A stretch of DNA of 64,000 bases from Fremontodendron californicum (lineage: Eukaryota > Streptophyta > Magnoliopsida > Malvales > Malvaceae): the NCBI GenBank assembly GCA_030761205.1, contig JAULJL010000011.1, forward strand, positions 12,452,501 through 12,516,500, read 5' to 3'. Position 1 is the first letter of the stretch. Every line of letters starts with the position of its first letter. Of the stretch, positions 56,448 through 64,000 are shown piece by piece. Under the pieces are notes generated by a model. It was not told where the DNA came from and made no database searches. It was given only the letters and a program-made list of their open reading frames with translations. The translations under genes and the position numbers were made by a program.

Positions 56448-56465
56448 TGGCGACTCCACTGGGGA
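56448..56465 (+). other. Primer-binding site (tRNA-Arg) of element E
   Basis: TGGCGACTCCACTGGGGA, three bases (GCT) after the LTR. It differs from the site of A by one base, the same tRNA class. Confidence 0.87.
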
Positions 56466-58538
56466 CTATTAGAGAGTCAGGCCTAGAATTAGTCGTGTGT
56501 TATCAAAGTCTCGGATTTGTTGGTTTATTTAGTATTTAATTTTAATTCCCACATTTTTTAATAAGGAGAATTTTGAAAATAATAAAATGTTTTTAAATAT
56601 GTTCATTCTCATGTGCATGCATTTTATTTTTGTTCTCTAGTTATTTAAGGTTGTATATTATAATTGCTTGTTGGTTAATGCGTTACACTATTCTTGAATG
56701 TTTTAATTGCTAGGGCATTTAGAATAAGGTTTGTAGAATAGGTAGTGAAATGTTTGTTATTCCTCCACACACACTACACATGCATTTGCATAACATGAAT
56801 CCTCTACCCGGGTTTCGTCCTTTTAAGTGGGAGTAAAGTAACTAAGCCTTCGTGATTGATCCTCCGTATGGGCTAGTGAAACACTTCCGGAGTATAAAGT
56901 ACCTAAAGCCTTCGTGATGATCCTCCGTATGGGCTTAGGAAAATATACTCTAACGAATTGAACCCGCTTTTATCGGGGTGCCTTACTAGCCTTCACCGGC
57001 GACAGTGAGGAACAATTCGGAGCCTTAGAACCGATTCACCCTCATATAGTGAACCTAGGCGAAGCCATCCCGAATTTCCGTTAGATATACCGAAAATAGG
57101 AACACATGGAGGGACATTTCTAAACTTTTTGTTACCTGTTTTACACTCCGAATAAGTGTGGTAGATCGGGCAACGATGTACGTACATCGCCCGTAATAAA
57201 TGTGATACTCCGCCTCAAAGGCATCGTGATGCCTAAATAAGCAGATATTGTTGGGGCGGATGTTCATTAGCTGTTTTTTATTAAAAAAAAAAAAATCATG
57301 TTTCAAGCATTTTTGCATGTTGCACATTTCATGCATGTGTAAATAGAGCATGTACATTTTTGGTTGTATTATTGATCTCATTCTTTGCAATAAACAGTTG
57401 GTAATTTAATTTGATGATTTCATAAAACCGGCAGTGTCGCATGAACATTTGCATATGGTACCATAGTGGGATCCACCCTGAAATTTTTTTTAAAATAATG
57501 TGATTGGTTTTTCATAAATAAAAAAAAAACACAAAAAAAAAAAACATGTTAAAAAAAATCATAAATTTGGAGGCAAATCTTGCATAATGAGATTTTTGAA
57601 TAATCAAGATTTAGGTCCCACCAATTTCGTGTAATCATTGATTTCTTTGTATATACCTTTGTGTTAATTCATTTATTTTTTGCATGTATCATTTTGACAT
57701 CATGTTATAGTCATAGCATGCATGGTCATTCATTGTAAGATATGTTTATGACATGCATGGTCATTATTTGTATATACTTATGTATCAATTTATTCTTTCT
57801 TTACATACATCATGTTGGCATCAAGTTACATTCATGCATTCATAGTCAGCATAATTTTTCTGTATATATCCATATATCAATTTATTCTTTCTTTACATGC
57901 ATCATGGTAGCATCAAGTTGCATTCATGCATTCATAGTCAGCATGATTTTCTGTATATATCCATATATCAATTTATTCTTTCTCTATATGCATCATGGTA
58001 GCATCAAGTTGCATTCATGCATTCATAGTCAGCATGATTTTTCTGTATATATATCCATATATCAATTTATTCTTTCTTTGCATGCATCATGTTTGGCATC
58101 AGGTTGCATTCATGGCATACATAGTCATCATGATATGCTCATGCATTAATTTGTCATATTGGCATCAGGTTGCATTCATGACATACACGGTCAGCATGAT
58201 TTTCTTTGTATATACTCTATGTCAGTCATTTATTCTTCACATGCATCATAATTGACATTGTGTGGCATTCATAGTGTATATGATCATTCATTGGGAAATG
58301 CATTTGGAACATACATGGTCATTCATTGCATATATCCATGCATTGATTTTTCTTATTTTTTAAATGCATCATGTTGGCATCGTGTTGCATTTATAACATA
58401 CATGGTCAACATGTTTCCACTGTATATGACCACACATAACTTTGTTTATCCTTCACATGCATCAAATTGCATTCATGACATTCATAACTCATTCATCATG
58501 AAACACATTAATAAGATGAAATAGAAATTGGCTTAGCT
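56466..58538 (+). other. Leader of element E
   Basis: Homologous in inverted order to A 10948-13462. It has one copy of the larger leader module (about 56780-57240) and 92-bp short repeats at about 57700-58480 (GCATCATGGTAGCATCAAG at 57899 and 57991). No supported gene: the 135-codon frame at 57742-58149 is repeat-derived and its units shift frame. Confidence 0.75.
57700..58480. repeat. 92-bp leader repeats of element E
   Basis: Units of the form catgcatcatg, tagcatcaagttgcattcat, agtcagcatgattttctgta recur about eight times with decreasing similarity outward. Confidence 0.8.
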
Positions 58539-58576
58539 TTGAAGAGTTTTCTTCGTCAGCTAAAAGTTATAATCCC

Positions 58577-58721
58577 AACAGCAAGTGCGAGTATCATATT
58601 GGGGCAATTGGGAATTCGACTAAAAAAATGCAGAAAACTGAAGGAAAGAATTGAGGGTCTTGTCCACAATGGCATTTGGATTCTAGAGCTTATCGAACAT
58701 TGGAAATCTGTTTTACCATAG
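58577..58721 (+). pseudogene. gag: Gag remnant of element E (last zinc knuckle only)
   Basis: AAC AGC AAG TGC GAG TAT CAT matches the start of the third knuckle of A Gag (CEYH); the middle histidine position is mutated and a frameshift follows. The end reads CRKLKERIEGLVHNG and LIEHWKSVLP, the Gag C-terminus of A. Everything from the gag start codon to this point is deleted; the leader joins it near 58550. Confidence 0.85.
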
Positions 58722-61279
58722 ATTGATTTCCTCTTGAAGAATTTTGAGGATAAGAATTGTTATCTTTGAAAGCATGTCAATAGGAGCATTCTGATGCATA
58801 TATTTCTACACTTTGATGACGAAAGCTCTTGTCTCATGATGACATCTACATGAAATAAATAAATTTTGAATTTAAATATTTTGTGTTCATTTTATTTTAG
58901 CAATAAATTTGAAATTGCAAAAAATAAAAATGTGAAATTTTGAGAAAATTTGTGGTAAACAATAAATAAGTGGTTTTCACATGAAATAATGAACAATTTT
59001 GAGAATATTGATGATCATTGTTAGAAATGACCCAATACCTTCTCCCCTCTCTTTTAGGCTTTCCTAAGCCTAAATCTTTTGAACAGAGATCACTTGAAAG
59101 ACCTAATGCTTCAAGAAATATGAATGATTTGACTTCATAAAACCATTGTCATCACAGAATAAGCAAAGACGTAGATCTTAGTCTAAGCTATGAACAAAGG
59201 AACGAACTTTTTGAAAATTTTCAAATTCCTTGAAAATCAAATAAATGAGACATTCTTTCAAGAATCCAGATTTTGAAAATTTGGTGTGTGTCAAGATTGT
59301 GCTAAAACCATTCATGATATTTCCCAATGACCACAAAACACTAATTGCCCAAACATCACTTCATGATTGACACCCTGGGGCACAATGATTAAACTAGATT
59401 ATCCTTTGTCCTATGAGAAAACCCATTTTTTGGGTCATATTTTCCTTGTCTCTTCAAAGAACTCAGATTTGAAATTCATCCTTTTCAGTACAGACCTGGA
59501 CTTGCTATGTTCCTCGTTGATACAAATTCTCATTGGTTAATCAAATTGGGGCATCATATATGGAAATGATGGATACATGGTGAATAAGGATAGACTAAAC
59601 ACATGAATCATTGGGGGCATGCGACGAAAAAAAAACAAAAAAGAAAAAAAAGAAAAAGAAAAATCGTGATATCATGCATATGAGAATTCGGATGATTCCA
59701 AAGTGCAAAATGAAATTCTGAATATCTATTTTCCCTGGGGATTGCTTTTCAATGTGAATATTTGTGCTTGACATGAGAAATGGCCATCTTTCATATCCCT
59801 TTCACACAAAAAGAAATTATCCATAGTCACCCCTTTTGAGCCAAAAAAAAAATCCTTCTTCTTGGAACCCTGATCAAGGTTCACCCTCTACACTGGGGGG
59901 CAAATGCGAGGAAATATCTTTCTAAAGATCATTGAGAAATGAGTCATAGCTCAAAGACAGATACAAAGCAAATGAAGCCCCGAATAAATACGGGCGCACT
60001 CTGTCAAAGAAAAAATAAGAGGAGGAGATGGCGAAATGAAAGCCAAGAAAAACAAAAGAAAACACACAAAAAAAAAGAGAGTCTGAAAAAGCGATGGCAA
60101 ATGAAAGCCAAAAGCAAGGAAGAAAAAGCAAAGTCAAAGGAAAGAAACGTCCAAGAAGGGACAAATGCTTCAAAGAAAATCCTCCTCAAAGAAAGGATCC
60201 TTGATCTGAATACCCTCAAACACATATTTTGGGCCTATTTATCCTTTCTTTCTGAACCCTAAACCTTGGCCTACATTACATGCTTTAAAAGTCCATTTTG
60301 ATCAAGCATGAATGTTTAATTTGAAGGGTTTTCCTCAGATTTTATCCCATCTCATCGAATTCTCATTTCACTAAGGAAGAATTTAGAATTCTCAAGTGCA
60401 TGGTAAAAAAAAAAAAAAAGAGAAAAATTGGAAAGAATGACACTCTAGGGCGAAAACCCAAAAACGGGCGGTCTAGAGTAGAATGAGAATTTTTGATGCT
60501 ACCTATGAAAATGCCGATACCATAAAAAGAGAAGGTCATCTTGAAAAAATGGTCATCGAGGAACATCTAGAAATTCCTGAACCCCCCAAATTATCAGCTC
60601 TCATTTAGAGGATTGTCTTCAAAAACTGAAACTTTTATTCCCAAGATTAAACTTTTCGGTTTAAACATCCCAGCCAATCTTGACGTTTGTCAAAATGCCT
60701 TGATATGGAAACTAAAATAATGTTGAATTTGTTTGGTTCTCAATGAATTCATGATTTATAAAATCTGTTCCATTTGTGAGCCTAGAAGGGATATACATTT
60801 TTGTCATGAAGTTTTCCTAGAAAAGCCAGAATCTTGCTATACCAAGCCTTGCCAATCCCAGTTGGAAAAACACAGATTGATACTTAGAGAAATTTCTAAC
60901 AGTGATCATCAGTCATCAAAATATTTGTACATCATACACTATGGAGTTAAAATTTTTGGCTTAGAAGTTTTCCTTAAATAAGCAAAATTGTTTTTCAAAA
61001 AGGGAAAATAAAAATATTTTTGAAATACCCATTTTTGATGTTGACATGAGACAAGGGTTTTTCTAACTCAAAGGTATAGAATTGCCAGAATAGGTCCTGA
61101 CTTCCAGATGTGAGAAGAAGAAATAGAACCCGGTTCAGATCTCTGTTGATGAAAGTTTGAAAACTATTGGGGCAAAGAGAATAGCCAAAATGAATTGAAG
61201 ATATACTCTGATTTGAAGAGGAAAAATGAATTTGAAAGGCTAAGCCAAAGTCTAGAAAAACGACCGGGGGCATTTGCAT
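58722..61279 (+). other. Conserved noncoding internal segment of element E
   Basis: Runs parallel, inverted, to A 6081-8552 and C 45791-48251. No recognised gene. A gag-strand frame at 60733-60981 (YIIHYGVKIFGLEVFLK) has a relative in A (6408-6611), and 60995-61282 on the minus strand resembles C 45791-46069. Without a protein family match I treat these as noncoding. Confidence 0.6.
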
Positions 61280-61620
61280 CACTCATGAGCATTCATCTCT
61301 TTATCGAGCTTTTGCATCTGCACAGTGTCAGCAAGCATTTGCATCATTCATGGGTATTTGCATTGGCATTATTCCATAAGCATCTACATTTTACATTTAC
61401 ATTATTTATGGAATTTGCATTTGCGTCATCTCAAGCAATTGCATCATTTCTAGAATCATTGCATTTGCATTATTGTTTTAAATCATTTCTAGAATCATTG
61501 CATCTGCATCATAAAACATGGGCATCAATCCAGGCCATTTGCATTTGCATTAAGAAATATTTTGCATTTGCACCATGAAGCATGAGCACCTTGTTAAAAG
61601 ACATGTGCATCTGCATTATT
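61280..61620. repeat. GCATTTGCATC-type repeats of element E
   Basis: Inverted equivalent of 5520-6080 and 45410-45790 (catttgcatcatt, ttgcatctgcat). A further tract lies at 62080-62260. Confidence 0.75.
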
Positions 61621-61623
61621 TCT

Positions 61624-62625
61624 CAAAGTTTCTGGTGGGGATATCCAGAATTTTACAGTTTTAAAAGAACAAGTCTTCGGTGGTGATAGCTGAAGCCTCT
61701 GGTGGAGATATCCAGGGTTTTATAATTTTGGAAATGAGAAATCTTCTTCTGGAGGAGTTACCCAGAATTTTACAATGAGCAAGTCTTTGGTGGTGATAGC
61801 CAAAGCTTCTGGTGGGGATATCCAGAATTTTACAGTTTTAAAAGTGAACAAGTCTTCGGTGGTGATAGCTGAAGCCTCTGGTGGAGATATCGAGGGTTTT
61901 ATAATTTTGAAACATGAGAAATCTTCTTCTGAAAGAGTTACCCAAAATTTTACAATGAGCAAGTCTTCGGTGGTGATAGCTGAAGCCTTTGGTGGAGATA
62001 TCCAGGGTTTTATAATTTTGAAAAATGAGAAATGTTCTTTTGGAGGAGTTATCCAGAATTTTCTTCAACATGTGCATCTACATCAAGAAGCATTTGCATC
62101 AATCTAAGTTAGTTGAATCTGTATCAAGAAAGTCATTTACATTTGCATCAAAGACATTTGCACCAATCTAAGTCACTTGCATCTACATCAAGAAGTGTTT
62201 GCATTAACTAAAGACATTTGCATTTGCATCATGAAGCATTTGCATCATCTCTTAAAGCTGTCAGGTATAATCGAACTCGTTTTGCTTCTCAAATGAGTCG
62301 AGCCCCGAGATCATCGTCGAGGTACTCTTTTTTTTATTATTATGAACAAGTCTTCGGTGGTGATAGCTGAAGCCTCTGGTGGAGATATCCAGAGTTTTAA
62401 AATCCTTTGAAAAGGTAAAAAGTCTTCGGTGGAGATAACTGAAGCTTCTGGAGGTGATACCCAGAATTTTTTACAGTTTTTCAAAATGAGCAAGACTTTG
62501 GTGGTGATAGCCGAAGCTTCTGGAGGTGATACCCAGAATTTTTTACAGTTTTAAAAATGAGCAAGACTTTGGTGGTGATAGCCGAAGCTTTTTGGAGGAG
62601 ATACCCAGAATTTTAAACACAGCTG
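61624..62625 (+). repeat. 180-bp-type array of element E
   Basis: Units around TCTTCGGTGGTGATAGCTGA, in two blocks (61624-62075, 62340-62625). The gag-strand frame 61775-62107 stays open as in C (SLVVIAKASGGDIQNFTVLK). The blocks are separated by ATGC-rich repeats and one 71-bp-type unit (62265-62325). Confidence 0.85.
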
Positions 62626-62639
62626 AGAACAAGACAGGT

Positions 62640-64000
62640 TAAGGCCCCGAGACCATCGTCGAGGTCATTTCCTTTCTTGCAAGTCGAATTCGTTTTCTTA
62701 AGATGAGTCGAGCCTCGAGACCGCCGTTGAGGTATTTCCTTTTGTTTTAAATCGAATTCATTCTGTTTTATCATATGAGTCGAGCCTCGAGACCACCGTC
62801 GAGGTATTCCTTTTGTTTTAAATCGAATTCATTCTGTTTTATCAAATGAGTCGAGCCTTGAGACCGCCGTCAAGGTATTTTCTGTTGTTTTAAATCGAAT
62901 TCATTCTGTTTTATCAAATGAGTCGAGCCTCGAGACCACCGTCGAGGTATTTCCTATTGTTTTAAATCGAATTCATTCTGTTTTATCAAATGAGTCGAGC
63001 ATTGAGACCACCGTCGAGGTATTTCCTTTTGTTTTAAATCAAATTCATTCTGATTTATCAAATGAGTCGAGCCTTGAGACCACCGTCGAGGTATTTCCTT
63101 TTGTTTTAAATCGAATTCATTCTGTTTTATCAAATGAGTCGAGCCTTGAGACCATCGTCGAGGTATTTCCTTTTGTTTTAAATCGAATTCATTCTGTTTT
63201 ATCAAATGAGTCGAGCCTTGAGACCGCCGTCAAGGTATTTTCTATTGTTTTAAATCGAATTCATTCTGTTTTATCAAATGAGTCGAGCCTCGAGACCACC
63301 ATCGAGGTATTTCCTGTTGTTTTAAATCGAATTCATTCTGTTTTATCAAATGAGTCGAGCCTTGAGACCACCGTCGAGGTATTTTCTTTTGTTTTAAATC
63401 GAATTCATTCTGTTTTATCAAATGAGTCGAACCTTGAGACTATCGTCGAGGTATTTCCTTTTCTTTTAAATCGAATTCATTCTGTTTAATCATATGAGTC
63501 GAGCCTCGAGACCACCGTCGAGGTATTCCTTTTGTTTTAAATCGAATTCATTCTGTTTTATCAAATGAGTCGAGCCTTGAGACCGCCGTCAAGGTATTTT
63601 CTGTTGTTTTAAATCGAATTCATTCTGTTTTATCAAATGAGTCGAGCCTCGAGACCACCGTCGAGGTATTTCCTGTTGTTTTAAATCGAATTCATTCTGT
63701 TTTATCAAATGAGTCGAGCCTCGAGACCACCGTCGAGGTATTTCCTTTTGTTTTAAATCGAATTCATTCTATTTTATCAAATGATTCGAGCCTCGGGACC
63801 ACCGTCGAGGTATTTCCTTTTGTTTTAAATCGAATTCATTCTGTTTTATCAAATGAGTCGAGCCTTAAGACCGCCGTCAAGGTATTTCCTTTTGTTTTAA
63901 ATCGAATTCATTCTGCTTTATCAAATGAGTCGAGCCTTGAGACCGCCGTCAAGGTATTTCCTTTTGTTTTAAATCGAATTCATTCTGTTTTTTCAAATGA
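62640..64000. repeat. 71-bp tandem array of element E (continues past window)
   Basis: About 19 units of the 71-bp monomer on the opposite strand to A (GAGTCGAGCC at 62777, 62848 and onwards). Units are more alike than in A and contain CCTCGA, eight bases, TCGAGG, a potential stem-loop. Some neighbouring units alternate between CCTCGAGACCACC and CCTTGAGACCGCC variants. Confidence 0.93.

Larger units (their letters stand above)
50241..64000 (+). mobile_element. Element E: plus-strand Tat/Ogre-like derivative, extends past window
   Basis: It begins with a full 5' LTR, followed by a tRNA-Arg PBS, a ~2.1-kb leader, a 145-bp gag remnant, the conserved noncoding segment (opposite strand to A and C) and the 180-bp and 71-bp arrays. 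The polypurine tract and 3' LTR are not in the window. It is inserted in the leader of C in opposite orientation. With gag almost gone it can encode nothing itself and would depend wholly on other elements. Confidence 0.88.

Noticed and set aside
57742..58149. Hydrophobic 135-codon frame in the E leader, similar to A 11208-11459
   Set aside because: The 92-bp repeat period shifts the reading frame from unit to unit, so conservation is at nucleotide level; membrane-like composition is a by-product.

Overview
The window looks like repeat-dense nuclear DNA of a flowering plant, probably a eudicot. The evidence is plant-type Ty3/gypsy retrotransposons with multi-kilobase LTRs, a tRNA-Arg primer-binding site of the kind used by Tat/Ogre-lineage elements, a complete Tekay-type chromovirus, and fragments of plant genes (DUF3475/DUF668 protein, TPR protein with a 2Fe-2S thioredoxin-like domain, class II trehalose-6-phosphate synthase, ACT-domain ACR protein, CK2 beta). 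I cannot name the species. I found no intact host gene and no rRNA or tRNA gene. Only about 126 bp (38453-38578) cannot be assigned to a transposable element.

Layout. (1) 1-23592 is a tandem compound of minus-strand, gag-only Tat/Ogre-like elements: LTR1 (1-3994, left end outside the window), internal region A with a broken gag (3995-13483), LTR2 (13484-18378), a short internal stub B (18379-19556) and a truncated LTR3 (19557-23592). (2) The compound and a plus-strand Tekay element (23635-34036, target duplication CATAA) both lie in an older minus-strand LTR, D (23593-23634 plus 34037-38452). (3) After the 126-bp island comes minus-strand element C: 3' LTR 38579-43359 and an internal region with a nearly open gag, up to 50240. 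(4) C is interrupted by plus-strand element E (50241 to beyond the window end). The 6.2-kb 5' LTR of E carries pieces of five unrelated plant genes; its internal region has lost almost all of gag and ends in a large 71-bp tandem array.

How the parts work together. A, C and E share a plan: LTR ending in TTGCGACA, a three-base gap, a tRNA-Arg PBS, a long leader, gag or its remnant, about 2.5 kb of conserved noncoding DNA, hypervariable tandem arrays, a polypurine tract and the second LTR. No protease, reverse transcriptase or integrase is visible in these elements, so they fit the terminal-repeat-with-GAG / large-derivative class that would depend on an autonomous relative. The Tekay element carries recognisable gag, protease, RT, RNase H, integrase and chromodomain, all broken by stops and frameshifts.

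The most unusual object is the 5' LTR of E. It keeps the family's terminal ends, PBS and 3' part, but its U3 side is replaced by a row of same-strand gene fragments followed by a segment resembling LTR D. It lacks the cluster of TTGACT (W-box-like) repeats present in the five other LTRs, so the LTR may have exchanged its regulatory region for captured host DNA.
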